Source of the DNA: UBA4416 sp040387555
Lineage (GTDB): Bacteria; Bacteroidota; Bacteroidia; B-17B0; Aurantibacillaceae
Direction: 5' to 3'
NCBI GenBank assembly: GCA_040387555.1
Contig: JAZKDO010000007.1
Span: 62,001-126,000 of the forward strand
Length of the DNA stretch: 64,000 nucleotides
Made by a program: the position numbers and the translations under genes. This document shows positions 1-9,032 of the stretch, piece by piece (the stretch's first letter is position 1; each line of letters begins with the position of its first letter). Below the pieces are notes generated by a model. That model had not been told where the DNA came from, did not search any database, and was given only the letters and a program-made list of their open reading frames with translations.

Positions 1-2982
1 GTTGGAACACCAACAGGTGCAGTTGGAGCCGTTTCAAACTCTATTACCTGTACTAATACAAGTGTTGCGGTTAGTATATCATCCGGTGTATCTTCTCTTA
101 CCTATTCATGGACAGGTCCCGGAACGATAGCCTCCCCTACTTCATCTGCAACTACTGTTTCATCAGGAGGAAATTATACCATTACCATTACTAATACGGC
201 AAGCTGTTCACAAGCATACGTGGTTAGCGTTCCTAGTAATACAGCGCCGGTAGTTGCTAGTGCCAGTATTACATCCTCCTCATCAAGTATTACCTGCAGT
301 AACAGCAGTGTTACTTTAGGAGCTGGAGCTACACCAACAGGTACAAACTATGCTTATGCATGGAGTGGTCCAAATATAATTTCGGGAGGTACAACATCTA
401 GCCCGGTTGTAGGTACAGGCGGAAATTATACAGTAACAATTACAAATACGGTTACAGGTTGTTCAGGGGTATCAGGAACAACAAATGTTGCCGTTCCTAC
501 AAACACAGCAATTCCTACTTTAAGTTTAAGTGCAACATCGGTAATCACCACCTGTGGTAATCCAAGTACAACAGTCAGCGCCACCAGTAATTCAAATCCT
601 AATACCACCTATACATGGACAGAACCTGCAACCGGCACTATAAGTAGTATATCTGTCAGCTCTCCAACAATTGGTGGAACAGGAACGTTTACAGTTGTTG
701 TTACTAATACGGTAAACGGTTGCCCGTCTTTACCCCAAACTGTAGATGTTACTCCGGATGTTAACGTTCCCACATATACGCTATCAACTAACTCTGCTAC
801 TGTAAATTGTACGACGCCAACACAGGTGGTTACAATATCTACAACTCCAACCGGATTGAATTATACCTGGAGTCCTGTTCCTAATTCTGGTGTAAATTCT
901 ACAAGTCCAACTTTTACTGCCGCAGGTGTCTATACATGTACTATTTTTAATAGTGCAAATGGATGCAGTACCAGTGTGCCTACAGTTACTATCACGGTCG
1001 ATAATGCAAATCCATCTGCTGCTGCTGCAACATCATCTCCTTCAATTACCTGTGGTACAAGTTCCTTAACGATCAGTTCAACAGTAACTCCTATATCTAA
1101 CGTGAACTATAACTGGACAGGTCCAAATGTAATTTCCGGTAGCACATCATTAACTCCAATAATTGGAACGGGTGGTGATTACGTAATTGCTATGACCAAT
1201 ACGGTTAATGGTTGTACAGGAAGTTTCACAGTTAATATTCCATCAGACATTACAGTTCCAACTTTGAGCTTATCAACCAATGGCTATACAACAACTTGTT
1301 CGGACCCATCGGTTATTATTGCCGCAAGCAGTAGTTCTGACCCTAATACCACTTATAGCTGGACAGCACCGGGAACAGGTACCATCAGTAGTACGGGTAT
1401 TAGCAATCCAAGCATTGGTGGCAGCGGCATCTTCACGGTAGTGGCTACGAACACAGTGAACGGTTGTTCTTCGGCATTAGCAACAGTCTCAATAACAGCG
1501 GATGCGAATACACCTGGCTTTAATTTATCAAATAATACGGCAACAATTACGTGTTCAACGCCATCACCAAGTGTTTCGTTAACATCCACTGTGAGCAACT
1601 TATCGTACTCCTGGACACCAACACCACAATCCGGTGCGACAACAGCAAGTCCTACGTTTACTGCAGTAGGAAATTATACATGTGTCATAACAAACACCGT
1701 AAACAACTGTTCTACCAATTTACCGCAGGTATCTGTAACTGATAATACAATTGTACCAACAGTTAATATTGTCACACCATCTTCCATAACCTGCGTTCCA
1801 AATCCCGTAACCGTTATAGCAACTTCTAATCCGAGTGCCGTTACTTACACCTGGACAGGAACTGGCATTAGCGGAGGTGTGAACAATTCTTCTATCACAG
1901 TAAACTCCGCCGGAGTCTTTAGTGTTTCAGTCACCAATCCATTAAATGGATGTGTAAATAATACGGTAACTGCTATAGTTGGAAAAGATACCCTTGCACC
2001 TATTCTTTCTGTGAATCTTACAAGTTCAGTAATCACTTGTTCAATTGGCGGTAGTACAATAAGTGCTACCCCTGGTTCCACATGGATAATTCCTGGTGGA
2101 GGTGTTGGTACTAATCCACTCTCAGTGAATGCAAGCGGTAATTACTCCGTCACGCTCATCGATCCGGCAAACGGCTGCTCTTCAGATTCTGTCATTACTA
2201 TAACGGATAACCTTACACCACCTGATGCAAATGCAGGCGTTGCGACTGTGATGCCGTGTAACACCTCTTCCACTAGTTTATTTGGCACTTCAACGACAAC
2301 AACCGACCCTGTTTCGTTTAACTGGGCCGGACCGAATGCGGGAAGCATTACATCTGCCACAAATATTGCATCGCCAACGGTGAATAGTGCCGGTATTTAT
2401 ACCCTAACGGTTACAAACTTAAACACTGGCTGTATACAGTCATCAACAGTTAGCGTTTCGCAAAACAATGTAATTGCTGATTTTAATGCAGATCCGTTAA
2501 TAGGAGAAATACAATTAACCGTAACTTTTACCAACACCAGTATTGGTGCTACAAGTTATAACTGGAATTTCGGGAATGGTAATACATCTTCATTAACTGA
2601 CCCAAATACTGTCTATACAAATATTGGAACTTACACAGTTACATTGGTTGCTTATTCAGGTTTGTGTTCAGATACGATTACAAAAACAATTGTAGCTGAG
2701 GATGGATTTACGATTGAAATCCCTAACGTATTTACTCCAAATGGTGATGGTGCGAATGATGCTTTTCATATTAAAGTGACAGGAGTAAAATCGGCAGAGG
2801 GCTATATTTATAACCGCTGGGGGCAATTATTATACAGTTGGGATGCATTGAATACTTCCTGGGACGGAAAAGCAGCAAATGGAGAAGGTTGTCCGGATGC
2901 TACCTATTACTACCTGATTAAAGTAATTGATAAGAAAAATAAAGAGCATGTTGCGCCAGGCTATTTATTAATTGTCAGATAA
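1..2982 (+). CDS. Giant repeat adhesin, T9SS type B C-terminal domain (5' partial)
   Basis: The reading frame is open from the first base, so the gene starts upstream of the window and about 993 residues are visible. The visible part is a run of roughly 80-90 residue Ser/Thr/Asn-rich beta-sandwich modules. Each carries recurring ITC, YxWxGP or YTWT and NxxNGC signatures, typical of secreted Ig-like repeat proteins of Bacteroidota. Near the end there is a PKD-like domain (TFTNTSIGATSYNWNFGNG), then the gliding-motility-associated C-terminal (CHU_C, T9SS type B) domain with IPNVFTPNGDG, YNRWGQ and the terminal GYLLIVR. That domain directs export through the type IX system and surface display. 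The protein is probably an adhesin or matrix protein; its ligand is unknown. The next gene is a paralog with an almost identical C-terminus. Confidence 0.88.
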   Translation, partial: VGTPTGAVGAVSNSITCTNTSVAVSISSGVSSLTYSWTGPGTIASPTSSATTVSSGGNYTITITNTASCSQAYVVSVPSNTAPVVASASITSSSSSITCSNSSVTLGAGATPTGTNYAYAWSGPNIISGGTTSSPVVGTGGNYTVTITNTVTGCSGVSGTTNVAVPTNTAIPTLSLSATSVITTCGNPSTTVSATSNSNPNTTYTWTEPATGTISSISVSSPTIGGTGTFTVVVTNTVNGCPSLPQTVDVTPDVNVPTYTLSTNSATVNCTTPTQVVTISTTPTGLNYTWSPVPNSGVNSTSPTFTAAGVYTCTIFNSANGCSTSVPTVTITVDNANPSAAAATSSPSITCGTSSLTISSTVTPISNVNYNWTGPNVISGSTSLTPIIGTGGDYVIAMTNTVNGCTGSFTVNIPSDITVPTLSLSTNGYTTTCSDPSVIIAASSSSDPNTTYSWTAPGTGTISSTGISNPSIGGSGIFTVVATNTVNGCSSALATVSITADANTPGFNLSNNTATITCSTPSPSVSLTSTVSNLSYSWTPTPQSGATTASPTFTAVGNYTCVITNTVNNCSTNLPQVSVTDNTIVPTVNIVTPSSITCVPNPVTVIATSNPSAVTYTWTGTGISGGVNNSSITVNSAGVFSVSVTNPLNGCVNNTVTAIVGKDTLAPILSVNLTSSVITCSIGGSTISATPGSTWIIPGGGVGTNPLSVNASGNYSVTLIDPANGCSSDSVITITDNLTPPDANAGVATVMPCNTSSTSLFGTSTTTTDPVSFNWAGPNAGSITSATNIASPTVNSAGIYTLTVTNLNTGCIQSSTVSVSQNNVIADFNADPLIGEIQLTVTFTNTSIGATSYNWNFGNGNTSSLTDPNTVYTNIGTYTVTLVAYSGLCSDTITKTIVAEDGFTIEIPNVFTPNGDGANDAFHIKVTGVKSAEGYIYNRWGQLLYSWDALNTSWDGKAANGEGCPDATYYYLIKVIDKKNKEHVAPGYLLIVR

Positions 2983-3049
2983 TATATTTATTGCAGGATA
3001 GAGTAATTAAAATGATATATGCGTTTTAAAATTTTAAAACCCAAGTTAC

Positions 3050-6000
3050 ATGATTAAAAACATACTGGTAATCTTACTTTTAAGTGTTAGCTCTGTTTTA
3101 TTTTCTATAAATATTTCGAGTAATGCAGTTAGTGGAAACTGGAATGCTGCCACATCATGGGCAGGAGGAATAGTTCCTACCGGAAATGACAGTGTGATCA
3201 TTGTAAACGGCTCAAGTATTACTTTAAATGTAAGCGCACAGATTTTTCATTTACAAATAAATTCAACAGGAACATTAAGTTGTTCCTCAAATACACTAAG
3301 TTTATTTGGGAAGTTTGTGAATAACGGAACATTTAATGCCAATACAGGCACTGTGTTATTTAACGGATTTGTTTTTAAACAACCTATTTTAGGTACAACC
3401 ATTACTACCTTTAAAAATGTTATTATAAATAATACGAATGGAATTAATTCTTATGGAGTAACAGCACATCCCTTAGAAACTAGGTTTTCAGGTAATATCA
3501 TTAATAATGGAGTATTTAATCGGAATTGTACCAGCTCTCCTACTGCTTTTTGTCATTTTATGGGGACAACAGTTGTTACCGGTACCAATTCATTAATCAT
3601 GCATCATGTTGTGATTGATGCGGGTGCTACTTTTAATCATCAAACTCCTAATTTGTATGTAACCGGAGATTGGTTAAACAATGGAACTTTCATTCCTAAT
3701 TCAAATACAATTAATTTTGATTATACCTCCTGCTCTACTACTACACAGTCTGTAAACAATGGTACAAGCGATTTTTATAATGTAAGATCTGCCAAAACAT
3801 CCACGTTTACAGTCGTGATGTCTAATAATACCCGTATTCAAAATAATTTCACCAATGTACTTGGAATATGGAGTTCCCAAACCTTTTCATTAAATGTGGG
3901 TGGAAATTTTATTAATTCAGGAGTGTATAATGCCGGAACGGGAATTGTACTTCTGAATGGTAGTACCAACCAAAATATTGATATGGGTGGAAGTACGCTC
4001 TACAATTTCAGAATTAATAAGACTGGTGGCAGGGTTTACGCCTTATCTATTGTAGAGGTAACCAACAATGCAAATTTATTGAATGGAATATTTCATACGC
4101 ATCCCAATGTATCTAACCCTACCGTGTATGAATTATACATTAATAATAATAATCCAACAACTACCCTCACAGGCTTTTCGGTGAATAGTTTTGTTATTGG
4201 AAGATTGAGAAGACAAGTTACAGCTGGAGCAAATACTTATAATTTTCCCATTGGACCGATGAATGTAACTCCGGTAAAGTACCGTCCAATAAGTCATCTT
4301 CAAACAAGTTCCGGTGGTGCTTCTAATGTTTCGATGATTGGTGATAGTATTTCTTTCCAGGGAAATAAAGCAAACTGGTATGTTAGAATTGGCAGTAATG
4401 CCGGTAATCCTATTGGCAATTTTTTATTCACCTATAATTTAACGGCTGATTTTCCTCCAGCAATGCCTGAATGTGCTATTATGGCACTGCGAGGCGCACA
4501 ACCGCCACCTGCTAACTGGACATATGTTTTAAATACGATTATTGCACCAACAGGTGCAGCGAGTGGCAGCATTACTGCAGCAATTCCTGCATCCTTAGCA
4601 CCTAATTCATTTATTTTAGGAGAAGCTACTCCTGTAATTTCAGGAAGCACTATTTGTTCCGGAAAAACAACTACTTTATCTATCTCATCTCCCACTGGAT
4701 TTGTACAATTTGATTGGTGGAATAATACCTCTGGAGGTTCTATCATTCAATCGAATTCTACAACTTATGCCAGTCCAAGCCTAACAACCAACACAACCTA
4801 TTACATTCAAACAACTGCTTCAAGTTGCAGCGGAATAAGAACTCCTGTAACAGTAACGGTTAACACCCTACCTACTGTAAGTGCCAGTGTTAGTAATTCT
4901 GTTATTTGTTACGGAAATAATACCACTTTAACCTATAGTGGAAGTGCGAGCAGTTATACGTGGTCAGGCTCAGTGACAGATGGCACAGCATTTTCTCCAA
5001 CATCAACAGCATCCTATACTGTTACCGGAACTAATGGCATTAACGGTTGCACCAATACTGCTGTTCAAACCGTTACTGTTAACTCCTTACCTCCGGTTGC
5101 AGCCAATGCAAGTAATTCTGTTATATGCAATGGAGCATCTGTTACGTTGACCGGAGGTGGTGCAAATACTTATACCTGGACAGGTGGTATCAGTAATGGT
5201 GTTGCATTCAGTCCCACCAACACAGCAACCTATACTGTAACAGGAACAGATTTAAATAATTGTGTGAATACAGCCGTAAATTCCATCACAGTAAATTCTT
5301 TACCAACAACAACTGTTTCAACAACCGGATCCATCACTTGTTTAACAACAACCGTGAACTTAAACTCGAGTTTATCAGGAGCAAATTATACCTGGACCGC
5401 TCCACCAACTGGTGCCGTTATTGCAGGTACAAATAATCAAAACGCTGTTGGACAAGGTCCCGGTGTTTATTCTTTAACGACATCTAATTCAACAACAGGT
5501 TGCTCAATCAGTTCAACTGTTCAGGTATTTCCAAGTGCAGGCTCACCCAATGGAACAGTAACTCCGGTAACAAGTTCCATAACCTGCGCGAATACTATTG
5601 TTGCAGTAAGTATTACAACAACTTGCAGTCCTGTCAGTTATTTATGGTCAGGGCCGGCTATAACAGGTTCGCCTACTTCTTCAGCAACAACAGTTTCGCA
5701 AGGAGGAAATTATACAGTTACTATTACTTATACTACAACGGGATGCACTATTTCTTATCCTGTAACAGTTGGAACTAATACCGTTCCACCTTCTATTTTA
5801 GCAAATGTAACAAGTTCAGTAATTACCTGCTCAACAACAAGCAGTACATTAAACGCATCCTCGGCACCAACAAATACGATTACCTGGGCAATTCCAGGCG
5901 GTTCAAGTTCTGCCGCCAATCCTCTTACGGTAACTTCGGCTGGAAATTACACGGCTACTGTAACTGATGCCATTAATGGATGTCAAAATTTTACAATAAT

Positions 6001-6784
6001 ACCCATTACTGACAATCTTGTACTTCCTGATGCAAATGCCGGTTCAGCTATTGTTATGGCTTGTAATTCGTCTACTGCTAACCTATTAGGCTCATCTTTA
6101 ACATTAGATCCTGTTTCCTATAATTGGTCGGGGCCAAATGTTGGCAGTATTATATCTGCCACGAATATTGCTGCTCCTACGGTTACCGATACTGGTGTAT
6201 ATACGTTAACCGTTACTAATCTTAACAATGGATGCACGGCCACATCCACAGTTGATGTTTCTCAGACCAATGTAAGTGCAGATTTTACAGCTGATCCTAC
6301 AACCGGCGAAATACCGTTAACTGTAACTTTTACCAACACAAGCATAGGCGCCACGAGTTACAACTGGAATTTTGGAAATGGTAATTTATCTTTGCTTACG
6401 GATCCAAATACTATTTATAACAATGCCGGAACTTATACAGTGACCTTGATTGCATATTCGGGTTTATGTTCGGATACAATTTCAAAAACGATTATAGCTG
6501 AGGAAGGATTTACAATTGAAATTCCAAACGTATTTACGCCTAACGGAGATGGAAGCAACGATGCTTTTCATATTAAGACTACCGGCGTGAAATCTGCGGA
6601 AGGCTATATATATAATCGTTGGGGGCAATTATTACATAGCTGGGATGCTCTCAATACTTCATGGGATGGCAAGGCTTCAAATGGAGAAAATTGTCCGGAT
6701 GCGACTTATTACTATTTGATTAAAGTCATTGACAAGAAAAACAAGGAACATGTTGCTCCAGGTTATGTGTTATTAATTCACTAA
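3050..6784 (+). CDS. Giant repeat adhesin with T9SS type B sorting domain
   Basis: This 1244-residue protein is probably secreted by Sec and then T9SS. An N-terminal signal peptide (MIKNILVILLLSVSSVLFS) is followed by a GNWNAATSWAGG motif, typical of Bacteroidota surface proteins, and by a beta-helix-like region rich in N-N-G-T/F repeats up to about residue 500. Ig-like modules with TYTWTG and TVTVNSLP signatures follow (about 520-1030), then a PKD-like domain and the CHU_C domain (IPNVFTPNGDGSNDAFHIK, YNRWGQLLHSW, ending GYVLLIH). The start is ATG directly before the signal peptide, 67 bp after the upstream paralog, so the two may be co-transcribed. The last ~300 residues closely match that paralog, while the N-terminal half looks different. 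Ligand unknown. Confidence 0.9.
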   Translation: MIKNILVILLLSVSSVLFSINISSNAVSGNWNAATSWAGGIVPTGNDSVIIVNGSSITLNVSAQIFHLQINSTGTLSCSSNTLSLFGKFVNNGTFNANTGTVLFNGFVFKQPILGTTITTFKNVIINNTNGINSYGVTAHPLETRFSGNIINNGVFNRNCTSSPTAFCHFMGTTVVTGTNSLIMHHVVIDAGATFNHQTPNLYVTGDWLNNGTFIPNSNTINFDYTSCSTTTQSVNNGTSDFYNVRSAKTSTFTVVMSNNTRIQNNFTNVLGIWSSQTFSLNVGGNFINSGVYNAGTGIVLLNGSTNQNIDMGGSTLYNFRINKTGGRVYALSIVEVTNNANLLNGIFHTHPNVSNPTVYELYINNNNPTTTLTGFSVNSFVIGRLRRQVTAGANTYNFPIGPMNVTPVKYRPISHLQTSSGGASNVSMIGDSISFQGNKANWYVRIGSNAGNPIGNFLFTYNLTADFPPAMPECAIMALRGAQPPPANWTYVLNTIIAPTGAASGSITAAIPASLAPNSFILGEATPVISGSTICSGKTTTLSISSPTGFVQFDWWNNTSGGSIIQSNSTTYASPSLTTNTTYYIQTTASSCSGIRTPVTVTVNTLPTVSASVSNSVICYGNNTTLTYSGSASSYTWSGSVTDGTAFSPTSTASYTVTGTNGINGCTNTAVQTVTVNSLPPVAANASNSVICNGASVTLTGGGANTYTWTGGISNGVAFSPTNTATYTVTGTDLNNCVNTAVNSITVNSLPTTTVSTTGSITCLTTTVNLNSSLSGANYTWTAPPTGAVIAGTNNQNAVGQGPGVYSLTTSNSTTGCSISSTVQVFPSAGSPNGTVTPVTSSITCANTIVAVSITTTCSPVSYLWSGPAITGSPTSSATTVSQGGNYTVTITYTTTGCTISYPVTVGTNTVPPSILANVTSSVITCSTTSSTLNASSAPTNTITWAIPGGSSSAANPLTVTSAGNYTATVTDAINGCQNFTIIPITDNLVLPDANAGSAIVMACNSSTANLLGSSLTLDPVSYNWSGPNVGSIISATNIAAPTVTDTGVYTLTVTNLNNGCTATSTVDVSQTNVSADFTADPTTGEIPLTVTFTNTSIGATSYNWNFGNGNLSLLTDPNTIYNNAGTYTVTLIAYSGLCSDTISKTIIAEEGFTIEIPNVFTPNGDGSNDAFHIKTTGVKSAEGYIYNRWGQLLHSWDALNTSWDGKASNGENCPDATYYYLIKVIDKKNKEHVAPGYVLLIH

Positions 6785-6984
6785 AAATTAGGGCCCAATT
6801 TTAACTCTTTAAAAACTTCTGTTTTCAACGTATTAATTTAAATTATTTACTCTCTTTTTGGTGAAAAGGCGATGAAGTTTTTCCAATTGGACAGTAAAAA
6901 AATAATTACACTGGCAATCTAACGAAAAAGTTTATATGCCTTTGATATAAATTGATTGCTGTTCGCTAAGGAAATCAAAAAAAA

Positions 6985-7374
6985 TTAAGAATTTAAAGAA
7001 AGAGATTGCAACCATTTTAAAGCCTTTTCTTCTGACGTAAATGCCCGAAATGGAAATTTTGGCTTACTATAGTAACTCATAAAATCTGCAGCAAATTGAT
7101 ACAAAGTATTCTTAACCAGTATAGCACTTCCTCTGAATAAAGGCATGTTATCAAAATTTTCCAATACACGTTTTCCTTCATTTGTAATATTAAGGTTCGT
7201 TGTAACGTCAGAATAAGTTAAATAAGGTTTATGTCTGCTTAGCTTTTCTGATAAAGCAATCAGTTCTCGTACTTCAGGAAAACCTAATTCCGCTCCTTCT
7301 TTATACTTGAAATACACAATAGGTTCAATATAATGGATCGTAACGTAAGGAAGTTCTATTAAGTTCATGGACAT
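6985..7374 (-). CDS. SpoIIAA/STAS-like small protein
   Basis: This 129-residue soluble protein resembles the STAS/SEC14-like (SpoIIAA-like) small proteins common in Bacteroidota. A clear paralog lies at 49824-50195. Both share the pattern A-I-L-V-K, then L..F...F, then F....A-L-K-W-L near the C-terminus. There is no signal peptide or membrane segment. ATG at 7374 is used; a second ATG two codons later (7368) is equally possible. It stands alone, convergent to the adhesin genes. The function is unknown. In the family, STAS-like folds often act as regulatory or protein-interaction modules, but nothing here proves that. Confidence 0.72.
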   Translation of the reverse strand: MSMNLIELPYVTIHYIEPIVYFKYKEGAELGFPEVRELIALSEKLSRHKPYLTYSDVTTNLNITNEGKRVLENFDNMPLFRGSAILVKNTLYQFAADFMSYYSKPKFPFRAFTSEEKALKWLQSLSLNS

Positions 7375-7528
7375 TTGGTATGCAAATTTACAAAAAAACT
7401 TATTGTTATAGTAATTGAATGATTTTTAGTTCGACAAATGTTTATACAGTTGTAAATTTTACGTTAATAGAGAATATGATTATTCAATTTATTAACTTCA
7501 AATTAAATTATTTAAAAAATTAATTATC

Positions 7529-7753
7529 ATGTGGTCTTACAATACATTAGTGCAGAAAGATAACAAAGTAATAGACATTATTGAAAAAGTAGCCAGAGAC
7601 TTTAAGCCTGAACTGCATATAGAAACGTCTGTTTTTAGTAATGAATTTAACCGGTTAACTATTCATTTTGAATCAGTTGAAATACAAAATGAATTCCTTG
7701 CTGCATTGGCACAATCAGGAATTAATAACGATGTGTGTGATCTGAGCATATAG
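7529..7753 (+). CDS. Hypothetical small protein
   Basis: This encodes 74 residues starting MWSYNTLVQKDNKVIDIIEK. It appears soluble with mixed alpha/beta character, and shows no signal peptide, cysteine motif or recognisable domain. It has an ATG start after a very A/T-rich leader and convergent neighbours on both sides. I do not recognise the family. Its codon use looks like the surrounding genes and it does not overlap a better gene, so it is probably real. Confidence 0.55.
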   Translation: MWSYNTLVQKDNKVIDIIEKVARDFKPELHIETSVFSNEFNRLTIHFESVEIQNEFLAALAQSGINNDVCDLSI

Positions 7754-7781
7754 GCTGATTAGCGCTTTGTTAAAACAAATT

Positions 7782-8096
7782 TCACTTTTTAGATGACGGA
7801 ATATCACCTAGAATATGCATGCTATACCTATTGTCTCCGACAAATACTACACACATTTTATTTGGTTGATGAATAATAGCATGTTTGATGTTATCGGGAA
7901 GCGAATGGAATTCATTATTGTTATCGTTTTTGGAAACCGGAAGGCAATCAATGTATTGGTTTTTACCTGCTAACCTGGCCTCGCTTAGTTTTACAAGCAA
8001 CACCGAATTATTTCCCTTAATTGTATCCTTATAGGTTTTAATTAAAGAATACTTATTTTCTTGAACAATTTTTTCTGATAGAGATTCAAAATTCAT
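7782..8096 (-). CDS. Hypothetical protein
   Basis: This 104-residue soluble protein (MNFESLSEKIVQENKYSLIK...) has no recognised domain. Its C-terminal half (NKMCVVFVGDNRYSMHILGD) looks like a small beta-rich fold. It starts with ATG and ends 28 bp from the end of the convergent small gene at 7529-7753. It lies just downstream of the cysteine-rich Csp-like gene on the same strand (89 bp gap), so co-transcription is possible. I cannot assign a function. Confidence 0.55.
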   Translation of the reverse strand: MNFESLSEKIVQENKYSLIKTYKDTIKGNNSVLLVKLSEARLAGKNQYIDCLPVSKNDNNNEFHSLPDNIKHAIIHQPNKMCVVFVGDNRYSMHILGDIPSSKK

Positions 8097-8185
8097 TACG
8101 CAAGCGATTGATATTCGAAAATATTAATTTTTCTATTTTCTTCAAAAAAAATCCTAACATTTTTTTAATTTAATTTGATATTTTT

Positions 8186-8503
8186 CTATTGTCGGCATGC
8201 CGCAGCACATTTACGGCACATTTCTGCACATCTTTGACAATGATCGTGCGGGTGTTTGCCACATTCCTCAGCACATTTAGTGCAAATTTCAGCGCATTCA
8301 TTTAACAGATGAATGGCATGATCAGAATTCCTTGCCACGAACGCAGCAGTCAAAGAACAAAATTGGGCGCAGTCCATATCAATTTTGATACAATCTGCCA
8401 TCATTTTTACATCAACTTCGCCTAAACAGGCTGATATACATCTATTGCATTCCGAAGAGCATTCAGCAAGTGTTTCTAACAATATTGTATTATGTTTTTC
8501 CAT
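8186..8503 (-). CDS. Four-helix-bundle copper-binding protein (Csp/DUF326 type)
   Basis: This 105-residue protein has 16 cysteines, most spaced 3-4 residues apart along predicted helices (ECSSECNRCISAC near the N-terminus, HCQRCAEMCRKCAAACRQ at the end). This matches the Csp copper-storage family, in which cysteines line the core of a four-helix bundle and hold many Cu(I) ions. No signal peptide is visible, so it should be cytosolic, like Csp3-type proteins. Its His-rich loop (GKHPHDHC) may also bind metal. It sits downstream of a helical protein and cyanophycin synthetase on the same strand. Assignment is from the cysteine pattern and length; the metal is inferred. Confidence 0.85.
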   Translation of the reverse strand: MEKHNTILLETLAECSSECNRCISACLGEVDVKMMADCIKIDMDCAQFCSLTAAFVARNSDHAIHLLNECAEICTKCAEECGKHPHDHCQRCAEMCRKCAAACRQ

Positions 8504-8530
8504 ATTTAAATTATTTAATTTTTATGTCTT

Positions 8531-9028
8531 TTAGTAATCTGATTTAATTTTCATTTCTAATGCAGTGAGTCGCCTATACCTGTTTTGCAAGGTGATTAAT
8601 TGATTTTTTAAAATATAATTAAAATCTTCGTGTAATGGTTCTTCCATCAAAGACTGATAATATTTAATCACATTTTCATCAAATTCTTTTAGAACTTTAA
8701 AAAAGGATGTAAAATCATTATCCTGAATATTAATATTCGAGTTTAATTTTGGAGTTTTTTTCTTCCTCTCATTAGATATTAATGTTCCTTCAGCACTAGC
8801 TAAAATTAATTGATGTGTTTCCTCCCATAAAGCCTTGCTTTGAGTCAGTGCTTGTAAAAGAAAAATATTTACAGTATGAAATTTCACTTTCTTATTAAGA
8901 AGTCTAAATCCGGTAACAGCGGCCTTATGAATCGCTATTAATTCATGAAGAAATCCATTGTTCTCTTTGTTGGACGATTTAAAATTATCCAAAACTTCAA
9001 CCTGCCTTTTAGAAATGGATTTTTTCAT
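8531..9028 (-). CDS. Helical hypothetical protein (possibly DUF2383/four-helix type)
   Basis: The preferred start is the ATG at 9028 (MKKSISKRQVEVLDNF...), five bases past the end of the cphA stop codon. An upstream in-frame start at 9076 would overlap cphA. The resulting 165-residue protein is hydrophilic and almost all helical, with segments reminiscent of ferritin-like four-helix stress proteins (DUF2383/PA2169-like), but I see no clear metal-ligand set. The tight spacing suggests translation coupled to cphA. Function unknown; a role in cyanophycin or stress physiology would be inference from position only. Confidence 0.65.
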   Translation of the reverse strand: MKKSISKRQVEVLDNFKSSNKENNGFLHELIAIHKAAVTGFRLLNKKVKFHTVNIFLLQALTQSKALWEETHQLILASAEGTLISNERKKKTPKLNSNINIQDNDFTSFFKVLKEFDENVIKYYQSLMEEPLHEDFNYILKNQLITLQNRYRRLTALEMKIKSDY

Positions 9029-9032
9029 TTTG

